64,000 nucleotides of DNA from Micromonospora sp. WMMD1120 (GTDB lineage Bacteria > Actinomycetota > Actinomycetes > Mycobacteriales > Micromonosporaceae): assembly GCF_029626235.1 (NCBI RefSeq), contig NZ_JARUBO010000005.1, positions 4,746,001-4,810,000 of the forward strand, written 5' to 3'. The position numbers and the translations under genes are program-made. A model generated the notes under the pieces. The model saw nothing but the letters and a program-made list of their open reading frames with translations. It searched no databases and was not told the DNA's origin. Positions within the stretch are counted from its first letter, which is position 1, and the number at the start of each line of letters is the position of its first letter. Below are positions 34,089 to 42,398 of this stretch, in pieces.

Positions 34089-36944
34089 TCAGATCTCGCC
34101 ACCGCCCGGCGACGTTGCCGGCACGGCAGGGGCGGTCAGCTTGAGCCGGGGACGGTCGGCGTCCGGATGGCGCAGCTCGTCGAAGATCGTCAGCGCCTCC
34201 CGCCACGCCCGGCGCGCGCCGTCGAGGTCGCCCGCGGCCCGCAGGCTGTCGCCCAGGTTGTCCAGCACCTCCGCCTCGTCGTAGCGGTCGCCGAGTTCCC
34301 GGTGCAGCGCCAGCGCCCGCCGGTAGCAGTCCGCGGCCTCGTCGTGGTCGCCGAGGCCGTGCCGGACGTAGCCGAGGCTGTCCCAGGTCAGCGCCGCGCC
34401 GTGCCGGTCACCGGTCTCCGCGTGCAGCCGCAGGGCCTCCTGGCAGCAGCGCAGGGCCGGCTCCGGCTCGCCGAGCCGGGCGTGCATCCACCCCAGATTG
34501 TTGAGCGCCTTCGCCTGCCCGACCCGGGAACCGGTGGCCCGGTACAGGTCGAGCGCCAGCCGGGTCTGGTTCAGCGCCTCCCGCAGCCGACCCTGCCGGG
34601 CGAGCACCCAGCTCACCCCGATGTGCGTGTGCGCGCGGCCGGTGTCGTCGCCCAACTCGCGGTACAGCTCCAGGTCGCGCCGGTAGTGCCGGTGCGCCTC
34701 CTCGTGCTCGCCCGACCAGGTGCAGGCGATGGCGAGACCACGGTGCGCCAGGGCCTGACCGGCCCTGTCACCCCGGCGCAGCGCCGCCGCCAGGGCGGTC
34801 CGCTGCGCGCCGGCCAGCTCCGGCCAGTGCCCGCTGCGATCGAGGTACGTGGTGAGCGTCGCCGCCAACGTCCAGGCGTGTCGGTCCAGGCCGGTGCCCG
34901 CTGCCCGCTCCACACAGGCCAGCAGGACGTGGTGCTCGGCGGCGAACCACGCGCTCGCCCAGGCGTGCTCCGGGCGGTCGCCCACCGTCACCCCCGGCTG
35001 CGGCGGCGGCAGCGCGGCCGGCCGCGTCAGCCGGTACGGGTCGAGCAGTTGATCAGCCGCGTGCGAGCCGTGCAGGTAGTGGTCGAACAGGCGGCGCCGG
35101 GCGGCCTCCCGCTCGGCCTCGGGGTCGCTGCCGTGACACAGCTCCGAGGCGTACGCGCGCAGCAGGTCGTGCATCGCGTACCGGCCGGGAACGCGCTCGG
35201 TGAGCAGGTTCGCCCGGGTGAGGTCGGCCAGCAGCGGGGCGACCCGGGCCGGTGGCAGTCCGGCGAGGCTGGCCACCGCCGCCAGTCCGGCGTCGGGGCC
35301 CGGGTGCAGGCCGAGGAGCCGGAACAGCCGGGCCGAGTCGGCGTCCAACGCCCGGTACGACCAGGAGAAGACCGCCCGTACGTCGGTCACGGGGTCGCCG
35401 GTGGTCAGTGCGGTGAGCCGGTCCGGTTCGGTGTCGCGCAGCTCGGCGGCGAACGCCGACAGCGGCACGTCGGGCTGCCCGACGGCGCGGGCCGCGACGA
35501 CGGCCAGGGCCAGCGGCAGGCCGGCGCAGCGGCGCACGATCTCGTCCAGGGCCGCCGACTCGCGCACGGCGCGCCCGCGACCGAGCCGACCGATCAGCAA
35601 CTCCCGCGCCTCGGCCGGCGGCAGCAGGTCCAGCGGCACCGGGTGGGCCCCGGCGTTGACCACCAGGCCGGTGAGCCGGTGCCGACTGGTCACCACGACC
35701 AGACTGCCCGAAGACCCCGGCAGCAGGGGACGCACCTGCTCGTCGTCGCGGGCGTTGTCGAGCAGCACGAGGACCCGGCGGTCGGCGAGCAGGGTGCGGA
35801 ACAGTGCGGCCTGCCCGGCCAGATCGGTGGGCATCCGCTGGGGCGGCACGTGCAGCGCCTCCAGAAAACCGCGCAGCGCCTCGCCCGGCGACACGGCCCG
35901 ACCGTCAAGGTCGAACCCGCGCAGGTTGACGTAGAGCTGACCATCCGGGTACCGGTGCGCGACCCGGTGCGCCCAGTGCACCGCGAGGGTGGTCTTGCCG
36001 ACCCCGGCGGTGCCGGCGATGGCGGAGATGACCACCGCCCGGCACGGACCGCCCCCGCCGCCGTCCGGGGAGGCTTCCGCGGGGTCGGCGGGGAGTAGCG
36101 CGTCCAGTTGCCGCAGCGCGGCCGTACGTCCGGTGAACCAGGCGGGGTCGCCGGGGAGCTGCGCCGGACGCGGGCCGGCGGGTGGGCCCGGCGCGGGCTC
36201 GGCCGGCGCGCGCCCCCGCAGCACCCGCAGGTGGGCATCGCTCAACTCGGGGCCGGGTTCCACGCCCAACTCCTCGACGAGGTGGCGGCGGGTCTGCGCG
36301 TAGAGCCGCAGCGCGGCGGCCTGCTGGCCGCAGCCGGCCAGGGCGAGCAGGTACCCGGCCACCAGCGGTTCCCGCAGCGGATGCTCGGCCACCAGGGGAC
36401 GCAGCGCACGTGCGGTCGCGGCGAACCGGCCGAGGTCGAGTTCCACGGCGGCGAGCCGCTCGTACGCGAGCAGCCGCTGCTCGTCCAGGCCGGCGGCGGC
36501 GGAGTCGACGAAGGCGCCGGCGGCGCCGGCCAGCGCCGGACCCCGCCACAGCGCCAGGCCGTCACGCAGCAGACGCGCCGCCTCCGCCCCCCGGCCGGCC
36601 GCCTCCTCGGCGCGGGCCCGCTCGACCGCCGCGGTGAACTCGGCGAGGTCCAGCTCGCCCGCCGGTACGGTGAGCCGGTAGCCGCCGCCCTGGGTGGTGA
36701 GCAGGTGGTCAGCTCCCACCTCGCGCAGGGCCGCCCTGATCCGGGAGACGCAGACCTGAACCTGGGTCCGGGCGCTGGCCGGCGGATCGTCGGCCCAGAG
36801 CGCCGACACGAGCTGCCCGAGGGGCACCAGTCGGTCCGGGTTGAGGAGCAGGAGCGCGAGCACCGCGCGTTGCTGTGGGCGGTCGATGGGAAGGACCCGC
36901 CCTCCGGCGGTCACCTGGACGGGGCCGAGGAGGGACCACCGCAT
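34089..36944 (-). CDS. AfsR-like SARP-NB-ARC-TPR regulator
   Basis: 951-residue regulator. Residues 1-95 form an OmpR-type winged helix (WSLLGPVQVTAGGRVLPIDR). Residues 95-240 are the bacterial transcriptional activator domain (BTAD). An NB-ARC/STAND ATPase follows with P-loop GTAGVGKTTLA and VLVLLDNARD. The last 300 or so residues are TPR repeats (ALNNLGWMHARLGEPE and similar units). AfsR-type proteins activate secondary-metabolite or secreted-product genes when the ATPase is switched. The ATG at 36944 has GAGGA upstream. It is divergent from the secreted repeat protein gene across 187 bp that contain three 11-bp-spaced repeats. Confidence 0.93.
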   Translation of the reverse strand: MRWSLLGPVQVTAGGRVLPIDRPQQRAVLALLLLNPDRLVPLGQLVSALWADDPPASARTQVQVCVSRIRAALREVGADHLLTTQGGGYRLTVPAGELDLAEFTAAVERARAEEAAGRGAEAARLLRDGLALWRGPALAGAAGAFVDSAAAGLDEQRLLAYERLAAVELDLGRFAATARALRPLVAEHPLREPLVAGYLLALAGCGQQAAALRLYAQTRRHLVEELGVEPGPELSDAHLRVLRGRAPAEPAPGPPAGPRPAQLPGDPAWFTGRTAALRQLDALLPADPAEASPDGGGGGPCRAVVISAIAGTAGVGKTTLAVHWAHRVAHRYPDGQLYVNLRGFDLDGRAVSPGEALRGFLEALHVPPQRMPTDLAGQAALFRTLLADRRVLVLLDNARDDEQVRPLLPGSSGSLVVVTSRHRLTGLVVNAGAHPVPLDLLPPAEARELLIGRLGRGRAVRESAALDEIVRRCAGLPLALAVVAARAVGQPDVPLSAFAAELRDTEPDRLTALTTGDPVTDVRAVFSWSYRALDADSARLFRLLGLHPGPDAGLAAVASLAGLPPARVAPLLADLTRANLLTERVPGRYAMHDLLRAYASELCHGSDPEAEREAARRRLFDHYLHGSHAADQLLDPYRLTRPAALPPPQPGVTVGDRPEHAWASAWFAAEHHVLLACVERAAGTGLDRHAWTLAATLTTYLDRSGHWPELAGAQRTALAAALRRGDRAGQALAHRGLAIACTWSGEHEEAHRHYRRDLELYRELGDDTGRAHTHIGVSWVLARQGRLREALNQTRLALDLYRATGSRVGQAKALNNLGWMHARLGEPEPALRCCQEALRLHAETGDRHGAALTWDSLGYVRHGLGDHDEAADCYRRALALHRELGDRYDEAEVLDNLGDSLRAAGDLDGARRAWREALTIFDELRHPDADRPRLKLTAPAVPATSPGGGEI

Positions 36945-37013
36945 GGCTTTCCTCGTCAGTCGTGATCGGACGACCACAGTCTATGAACGGCGTGGCCCGG
37001 GTGGCCGATGACA

Positions 37014-37042
37014 AGCGGTCGGATAGCGGACGGCAAGCGGCC
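37014..37042. promoter_or_regulatory. Three AGCGG repeats with 11-bp period (SARP-type site)
   Basis: AGCGG occurs at 37014, 37025 and 37036, exactly 11 bp apart, with the longer consensus AGCGGnCGG in the first two. SARP proteins bind direct repeats of this spacing. It lies between the AfsR-like gene and the divergent secreted protein gene. I could not find a well-placed -10 element, so the controlled direction is open. Confidence 0.4.
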
Positions 37043-37131
37043 CCGCCCAGGCTCTCCTCAGTCGCCGGCGGTGGGTCCGGCGCGATCGTCGGCCGGCGCG
37101 ACGTCGGTCGACGCGGACAGGGGAGAGTGAC

Positions 37132-37986
37132 ATGCGAGCAACAAGGAGACGGGGTGTTCTGACCGCCGTTGTCGCGACGGCTGCGGTGGTGGCCGGCCTG
37201 GGCTGGGCGGCACCGGCGTCGGCGGTGCCGGCGGGGTTGGTCACTGTCGCCCAGTCGGCGGCCGAGAGCAGCGCGGACAAGTCCGCGTTCGCCTCCTGCC
37301 CGGCGGGCAAGGTGGTCACCGGGGGCGGCGGCTACCTTCCTGCCGGCTCGTCGGCCGCGGGCCGGGTCGGGCTGGACCGGCTGGAGCCACTGTCGAACGG
37401 CACCGGGTTCTTCGTGACGATGCGGGAGGTGGGCCCGGTCAACTTCGCCGGTGACTGGGGGCTGCAAGCCCTGGCGCAGTGTGCCACCGCGCCGGCCGGC
37501 TACCAGGTGGTGGCCGCCACCGGGGCGGTCGGGACGCAGTACGTGACGGCGAGCTGCGGGACGAAAAAGGTCATCGGCATGGGCGGGCGGATCAACAGCG
37601 GCCTCGGCGATGTCGTGCTCGACCAGGTGGTCCCGTCGTTCGACCTGGCCTCGGTGACCGTCCGGGCGGTCCCGGTGCAGGGGACCTCGCCGGCCGGCTG
37701 GAGCGCCACGGCGGTCGCTGTCTGTGCCACCGCGCCCGCCGGGCTGGAGCGGATCGCGAGGATCGGGACGAGCGCGAGTGACCCGTCCGACAGCGGCCTG
37801 AAGGCGTGCCCCGCCGGGAAGGGCCTCTACAGCGCGGGCGCGGACATCAACGCCGGCAACGGTCAGGTGCTGCTGACCGCGATCAACATCACCGGCGGGA
37901 ACACCGTGCGGGTGCGGGCGGACGAGGACGCCGACGGCCTGGCCGGCTCGTGGAGCCTCAACGGGTACGGCATCTGCGGGAGCTGA
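37132..37986 (+). CDS. Secreted three-repeat protein, unknown function
   Basis: 284-residue exported protein with a signal peptide (RRGVLTAVVATAAVVAGLGW, cleaved near ASA). Three repeats of about 80 residues follow, each opening with a Cys-containing strand and glycine turn: CPAGKVVTGGGGYL, CGTKKVIGMGGRI, CPAGKGLYSAGADI. Repeat ends also carry a Cys (QCATAPAG, VCATAPAG, GICGS), suggesting one disulfide per repeat in a beta-structured extracellular protein. No enzyme motif is visible. It may be controlled by the divergent AfsR-like regulator; this is inference from position and the 11-bp repeats. Confidence 0.85.
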   Translation: MRATRRRGVLTAVVATAAVVAGLGWAAPASAVPAGLVTVAQSAAESSADKSAFASCPAGKVVTGGGGYLPAGSSAAGRVGLDRLEPLSNGTGFFVTMREVGPVNFAGDWGLQALAQCATAPAGYQVVAATGAVGTQYVTASCGTKKVIGMGGRINSGLGDVVLDQVVPSFDLASVTVRAVPVQGTSPAGWSATAVAVCATAPAGLERIARIGTSASDPSDSGLKACPAGKGLYSAGADINAGNGQVLLTAINITGGNTVRVRADEDADGLAGSWSLNGYGICGS

Positions 37987-37993
37987 CGAGGGG

Positions 37994-38018
37994 CCGGGGC
38001 CGCCACCGGCGGCCCCGG
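37994..38018. terminator. Hairpin terminator after the secreted repeat protein
   Basis: 11-bp stem CCGGGGCCGCC/GGCGGCCCCGG with a 3-nt loop, beginning 8 nt after the stop codon. Confidence 0.7.
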
Positions 38019-38049
38019 TCGCCGGACCGGGCGGACGTCAGCCGGAGCC

Positions 38050-38406
38050 ATGGGAAAAGGCCGAGAGCGAGAGCGCCTTGGAGAGTCAGATCATGTCGCT
38101 GCGGCGCGGGCGGCGGACCAGCGCGAGCAGTGCGAGCACATCGCGGCCTGCGCCGAGCTGGTGCAGGTCCATGTGGTGCCGCGCGATACCCCGATGTACC
38201 TGGGGATGGGCGGCCCGTTCATCCTCGCCGAAGTGCCCGACGGTACGAGAGTCGGGCACCAAGACGGCCAGGTGAGGGCGCACATCACTGACGAGGCGTC
38301 GGAAATTGCTACCCTCGAACGGCGGTGGGCGCGCATAGTTGGCGAAGCTCTACCAAGGGCGCAGTCACTCGACCTCATCAGGGAAGCAGCATCATCATGG
38401 ATATGA
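38050..38406 (+). pseudogene. Truncated Scr1/DUF5753-type XRE regulator
   Basis: The 118-residue frame matches only the C-terminal part of the DUF5753 (Scr1) family: REQCEHIAACAELVQVHVVP, then MGGPFILAEVP, and the closing ERRWARIVGEALPRAQSLDL segment. Intact family members are about 270-290 residues with an N-terminal XRE helix-turn-helix. That DNA-binding half is missing: the preceding 60 bp are a terminator-like hairpin and non-coding sequence. I therefore read it as a 5'-deleted remnant, though a short regulator without DNA-binding cannot be excluded. It overlaps the DUF397 gene, the normal partner arrangement. Confidence 0.6.
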
Positions 38407-38588
38407 CCGGTGCACAGTGGCGTAAGAGCACGAAGAGCGGCAGCAACGGCGGCGCGTGCGTTGAGGTCGCCGACAACCTTCCCGGTGTAGTCCTGGTCCG
38501 CGATACGAAGGACCGTGACGGCGGAACCCTGAGCTTCACGTCCGGCGTGTGGCGGGCGTTCGTCGCCCGGGTCGCCGGGCGTGCGTAG
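38397..38588 (+). CDS. DUF397 protein
   Basis: 63-residue DUF397 protein with the characteristic WRKSTKSGSNGGACVEVA, LVRDTKDRDGG and VWRAFV segments. DUF397 genes sit beside XRE-DUF5753 regulators in actinomycetes, where the pair behaves like a toxin-antitoxin-like or developmental switch. Here the partner appears truncated, so the unit may be non-functional or respond to another regulator. It begins 10 bp before the partner's stop. Confidence 0.9.
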   Translation: MDMTGAQWRKSTKSGSNGGACVEVADNLPGVVLVRDTKDRDGGTLSFTSGVWRAFVARVAGRA

Positions 38589-38607
38589 CCGGCATAGACG
38601 CACGACA

Positions 38608-38635
38608 GCGCCCGTCCTCATCCTGAGGCGGGCGC
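38608..38635. terminator. Hairpin terminator after the DUF397 gene
   Basis: GCGCCCG/CGGGCGC plus CCTCA/TGAGG stem with one bulged T and a TCC loop, starting 20 nt after the stop. Confidence 0.7.
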
Positions 38636-38763
38636 TTCGCGTATCCGTTCAGCGGGGCGACAGCGCTCAGGATGTCCGGCCCGCATATTGGGACGGCAGT
38701 CGGATGAGCGGTGACACTCGAACTGCGCGGTGACCAGACTCTGCGGCTGAGGGGCGTGGTGAC

Positions 38764-39174
38764 GTGACCCACGAGCACGGAACGTTTCGCAATCCTCCGC
38801 CGGCCCGGCCCACCGATGTGCGGGCGGCCCTCGACTGTCACGACATCACGGGCGCGTTGGACGCCATGGTCGGGTGCGCGTTGTACGGCGACGGCGACTG
38901 GCGCGAGTCACAGGAGCTTTACCTGACTCTGCTTGATGATGATGACCGTCAGGTTCAAGCGTTGTCGGCTACCTGCCTCGGGCACCTGGCGAGGGTCTAC
39001 GGGCAACTCGACGAGGGCCGGGTCGTTGTCGCTCTGCGCGAGGCGCGCGTGAAGCCGCACGTCCGGGCCGCTGCCACCAACGCGCTGGACGACATCGAGA
39101 TGTTCCTGCACCCCAGACGTGCGCGTTGGCGTGGACGTCTGTGGCGACTCGTCCGTCCGTGGACCTGGTTCTGA
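38764..39174 (+). CDS. Small HEAT-like hypothetical protein
   Basis: 136-residue soluble protein, probably all-helical. The segment RQVQALSATCLGHLARVYGQ, then REARVKPHVRAAATNALDDI, looks like two HEAT/TPR-like helical pairs, so a protein-binding role is plausible. No family is recognised and no catalytic motif is visible. The GTG at 38764 follows GAGGGGCG. It stands alone between a terminator and the convergent Nudix gene. Small HEAT-like proteins of this kind are sometimes immunity or checkpoint proteins, but nothing here proves that. Confidence 0.65.
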   Translation: MTHEHGTFRNPPPARPTDVRAALDCHDITGALDAMVGCALYGDGDWRESQELYLTLLDDDDRQVQALSATCLGHLARVYGQLDEGRVVVALREARVKPHVRAAATNALDDIEMFLHPRRARWRGRLWRLVRPWTWF

Positions 39175-39199
39175 CGCCACCTGGCGAACCGCTACGGAG

Positions 39200-39655
39200 C
39201 TAAGGTCCGCCCGGCGTTGTGGTTGCCCGTGCGTCGCCTCGGCCAGGCGGCCGGCCAGGCTCAGGTGCGGGACGGAGCAGCGCCGGCAGGGCCGCGAACA
39301 CGAGGGGACGGCTGCTCAGCTCGCTGAGCCCGACCCAGGCGATGTCGTCATGCTCCTCGGGCGCGCGGTTGGTGGGAGTGCCGATCCAGTCCCTGATGTG
39401 CCAGACGCTGACGTGGACGGCGTCGTCGCCGCTGCCGCCGTGCAGATCACCCAACCGCGTGGAGGACTCCACCACGATGTGGACTCCCAGCTCCTCGTGC
39501 ATCTCACGAGCGAGGGCCTGTGGTTCCGACTCGCCCGCGTCGACGTGTCCTCCGGGCAGGTCCCAGAGATCCGGGTACGCCCGGCGGGTCGGGCTGCGGT
39601 GCACCAGCAGGACCGTGTCGTTCTTGACCAGCGCACCGCAGACGACGACATGCAT
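39200..39655 (-). CDS. Nudix hydrolase
   Basis: 151-residue NUDIX-family pyrophosphohydrolase. The Nudix box is complete: GHVDAGESEPQALAREMHEE followed by LGV fits GX5EX7REUXEEXGU. Such enzymes cleave nucleoside diphosphate-linked substrates such as oxidised or non-canonical NTPs and ADP-ribose; the substrate cannot be told from sequence. The ATG at 39655 gives a standard MHVVVCGALV first strand. It is divergent from the flavin monooxygenase gene, 81 bp away, so the MarR operator there might also influence it. Confidence 0.9.
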   Translation of the reverse strand: MHVVVCGALVKNDTVLLVHRSPTRRAYPDLWDLPGGHVDAGESEPQALAREMHEELGVHIVVESSTRLGDLHGGSGDDAVHVSVWHIRDWIGTPTNRAPEEHDDIAWVGLSELSSRPLVFAALPALLRPAPEPGRPPGRGDARATTTPGGP

Positions 39656-39702
39656 GACGGGAGTAGAGCACAGGGGTGGGACAACCTGACGCCCGACGGC
39701 CC

Positions 39703-39730
39703 TTGCCGAAATCATCTTAGTCATTAAGAT
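39703..39730 (+). promoter_or_regulatory. Promoter with overlapping MarR-type operator, probably leaderless
   Basis: -35 TTGCCG (39703-39708), 16-bp spacer, -10 TAAGAT (39725-39730). The -10 is the right arm of a perfect inverted repeat ATCTTA-N5-TAAGAT (39714-39730). The ATG lies 6 bp after the -10, leaving no room for a Shine-Dalgarno, so the transcript probably starts at or next to the start codon. The MarR protein encoded in the same operon is the likely repressor. Confidence 0.65.
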
Positions 39731-39736
39731 AATCGC

Positions 39737-40984
39737 ATGGGCACATCGACGAACTTCTCGGTGGCGATCGCCGGTGCCGGCCTCTCCGGCCTCTGCCTCG
39801 CCCAGCACCTGCTGCGGGCCGGCATCGACGTGCACGTCTACGAGCGGGACCCGGGCCCCTTCGTTCGGCGGCAGGGTTACCGGATCATCCTCGACCGGCA
39901 CGGGCTGGGGGCGCTGCGCGAGAGCCTGCCCCGGCAGCTGTACAACCTGGCGCTGGCCACCGGCGACGAGCCCGGCGGGCAGCTGCGCTTCACCGACAGT
40001 CGACTGCGGGACGCCTTCACCATCGCCTTCAAGGACGAGCCGCACGCGACCCGCCAGGTCGATCGGCTGACCCTGCGGTCGATCCTGCTGTGTGGACTCA
40101 ACGGTCGCATCCACTACGGCAAGGACGCCGTCGCGGTGGACGACGCAGGCCCGGCCGGGCTGCGGCTGCGGTTCTCCGACGGCGGGGCCGCCGCGGCGAC
40201 CGTCGTCGTGGGCGCGGACGGGGTCGGCTCCGCGTTGCGCGCGCAGCTCATGCCGGACGCGGAGCCGGCGAACACTTCCATGGCGGGCATCTACGGCCGG
40301 TCGCCCCTGCTGCGCAACGGCGAGAGCGTCATTCCGGAGGCGCTGCGGAGCAGCGGGGTTCTGGCCATCGCCGGCCGGCCGGGCCGCGCCTTCTTCTTCA
40401 CGTCCATGCGGTTCGGTGAAGGCCCGCCGGAGGCGTTCGCGCGGCTGGCTCCGGGCAACTATGCGCCAATCGGCGACGACTACGTGATGTGGGGCATGCT
40501 GCTCCGGCAGGAGGAAGTGCCACAGGGCGTCCGTGGGGACCTGCTGGCGCTGTGGCGACTGGCCTCGCGGATGAGCGACGATTTCCACCCGCTCATCCGG
40601 CGGTTGGTCGGCACCGCCGAGCTGGACTCAACGGTGCTCAACCTCTTCGCCACCGGCCGGCGCCCGCGCCGATGGGCGGTGCCCCGGGCGACGATGATGG
40701 GCGATGCCGTCCATGTCATGCCGCCGTTCGGCGCGCACGGCGGCAACACCGCGCTGCGCGACGCCGCGGCGCTCGGGCGCAGGCTGGTCGAGGCCCGCGC
40801 CAGCGGTACGCCGGTGGAGGAGGCGATCGCCGGCTACCAGGACGAGATGGTCCCCTACGCCTTCCGCGCCGTCGACACCGCCGCCGGGCTGATGCGTCGC
40901 CTCACCGGCGGCGCGGCCGTACCGCACTGGGTGTTGACCCGGGTGTTACCTCGGCTGCACCGGGTCACCGTGCCGGAGGCATGA
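39737..40984 (+). CDS. FAD-dependent monooxygenase (PHBH-like)
   Basis: 415-residue flavoprotein of the aromatic hydroxylase class. The FAD-binding GAGLSG motif is near residue 13, the DG motif reads VVGADGVGSALR, and the GD motif reads MMGDAVHVMPPFGAHGGNT. It should use NAD(P)H and O2 to hydroxylate an aromatic or polyketide-like small molecule, or inactivate an antibiotic. The co-transcribed MarR gene (ATGA overlap) suggests substrate-induced expression, as in drug-modifying monooxygenases. The substrate is not predictable. Confidence 0.92.
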   Translation: MGTSTNFSVAIAGAGLSGLCLAQHLLRAGIDVHVYERDPGPFVRRQGYRIILDRHGLGALRESLPRQLYNLALATGDEPGGQLRFTDSRLRDAFTIAFKDEPHATRQVDRLTLRSILLCGLNGRIHYGKDAVAVDDAGPAGLRLRFSDGGAAAATVVVGADGVGSALRAQLMPDAEPANTSMAGIYGRSPLLRNGESVIPEALRSSGVLAIAGRPGRAFFFTSMRFGEGPPEAFARLAPGNYAPIGDDYVMWGMLLRQEEVPQGVRGDLLALWRLASRMSDDFHPLIRRLVGTAELDSTVLNLFATGRRPRRWAVPRATMMGDAVHVMPPFGAHGGNTALRDAAALGRRLVEARASGTPVEEAIAGYQDEMVPYAFRAVDTAAGLMRRLTGGAAVPHWVLTRVLPRLHRVTVPEA

Positions 40985-41478
40985 TTGCGGGCGTGTCCGA
41001 CGAGCCGACCCGTGCGTCAGCGGTCGCCGACCTCCTGCGCGCCGGGCGGGAGATGTCGCGGCTGTCGATGGTGTTCCGGTACGCCATCGCGGAGCGGTTG
41101 GGCCTCGCCGTGAGCGACCTGGAGTGCCTCGACTACCTGGCGGACGTGGGGTCGGCCAGCGCGGGGCAGGTCGCCGAGCGGACCAACCTCACCACCGGCG
41201 CGGTGACCAGCATGCTCCGCCGGCTCCAGCAGGCGGGTTACGTGACGGCCGAGCGCGATCCGGCGGACCGCCGACGGTTGGTCGTCACCCTGCGGCCGGA
41301 GCGGGTCGCCGAGCTGAGGCGACCGTACGAGGCGTTCGCCGAGGGGGCGGAGCGGCTCGTCGAGGGCTACCGCGTCGACGAGATCGATCTGCTGGTCCGG
41401 CACTACGACCGCATGCGGGCGATGTACCTCGCCGAGCTGGACCGGCTCCGCGACGGCGACACCGGCAGCCGGACCTGA
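40981..41478 (+). CDS. MarR-family transcriptional regulator
   Basis: 165-residue winged-helix regulator. The recognition region QVAERTNLTTGAVTSMLRRL and the wing DPADRRRLVVTL are typical of MarR. It overlaps the monooxygenase stop by 4 bp, so the two are coupled. The inverted repeat over the operon promoter is its probable site. Its last 76 bp overlap the end of the convergent sdpB-like gene. Confidence 0.93.
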   Translation: MIAGVSDEPTRASAVADLLRAGREMSRLSMVFRYAIAERLGLAVSDLECLDYLADVGSASAGQVAERTNLTTGAVTSMLRRLQQAGYVTAERDPADRRRLVVTLRPERVAELRRPYEAFAEGAERLVEGYRVDEIDLLVRHYDRMRAMYLAELDRLRDGDTGSRT

Positions 41479-42398
41479 TGACCCACCGGCAGCAGGTAGA
41501 GCAGCAGCGCCCCGCTCATCGCGAAGCCGAAGGTCACCAGCTCCAGGACGACGGCGATACCGACGTGGAACGCCAACCCGGCGACCAGTAGCACGCGGCG
41601 CGCCCCGGCGGGCAGCAGCCGGGCGACCGCCAGCACGAACTCCAGCACCAGCACCGACCAGGTGAAGACCGTCACCCCCACGGCGGAGCCGGTGACCGCG
41701 TCGAGCAGCGGGCGCAGCGGTTCGGGCGGCTCGTACCCGGGCGTACGGAGCCAGTAGAACATCGCCGTGCCGTCGGCCCACTCGGTGACGCCGAGCTTCG
41801 CGACGCAGGCGTGCAGGTACACGATGGCGACCTGGAGCCAGACGAGGACCAGCGCGGCGTACGCGACCACCCGGCCGACGCCGATCGCCGGGTCCGCCGG
41901 TGGTGGTTGCCAGTGCCACCGGCGGGGGTCGGTCAGCGCCACGGGAAGCAGCAACAGACTGAGGGTGGCGGTGATGTGGTCACCGCCGTCCAGCGCGGAC
42001 AGGTTCGCGATCACGCTCCAGGAGACGTACCAGTGCGGCACCGCGGTCCACCGGGGGCGCCAGCCGCTGGCCACGACCACCAGCACGCCGATCGCGATCC
42101 ACGCGGCGAGCTGCCCCTGCCCGCCGGGCAGCACGCACCAGATGCCGGCGGCGGCCGGCCCGGTGCACCCTGCGGTGCCGTCCATCGACAGCAGGATCGC
42201 CGGCGGGTTGACCAGCAGGGTGGCGCAGGTGCCGGTGGCCAGCAGCGTACGGGCCAACCCGAACCCACTCGACCAGGGCGCGACGGTCAGGGCGGGCCGG
42301 CACCGCCGGCCGAGCCGGGCCAGCCAGCGGTCTAGCAGGTCACCGTGAGCCGGGCCACCCGGGACGGGAGCACGGTCGGCAGGTCGTTCCAGGCCCAT
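41403..42398 (-). CDS. SdpB-like HTTM-domain membrane protein
   Basis: 331-residue polytopic protein with about eight membrane helices and the HTTM (VKGC-related) pattern: GDHITATLSLLLLPVALTDP, WLQVAIVYLHACVAKLG, then TEWADGTAMFYWL. In Bacillus subtilis, SdpB together with SdpA matures the SdpC toxin. The ATG at 42398 was chosen because AGGAGG sits 7 nt upstream; this makes it overlap the sdpA-like gene by 67 bp. Length is close to B. subtilis SdpB. Gene order here is C-A-B rather than A-B-C. Confidence 0.87.
   Translation of the reverse strand: MGLERPADRAPVPGGPAHGDLLDRWLARLGRRCRPALTVAPWSSGFGLARTLLATGTCATLLVNPPAILLSMDGTAGCTGPAAAGIWCVLPGGQGQLAAWIAIGVLVVVASGWRPRWTAVPHWYVSWSVIANLSALDGGDHITATLSLLLLPVALTDPRRWHWQPPPADPAIGVGRVVAYAALVLVWLQVAIVYLHACVAKLGVTEWADGTAMFYWLRTPGYEPPEPLRPLLDAVTGSAVGVTVFTWSVLVLEFVLAVARLLPAGARRVLLVAGLAFHVGIAVVLELVTFGFAMSGALLLYLLPVGHQVRLPVSPSRSRSSSARYIARMRS

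Noticed and set aside
39200..39655. Nudix hydrolase as part of the monooxygenase/MarR operon
   Set aside because: It is on the opposite strand with its own start 81 bp away; shared control is possible but a common operon is not.
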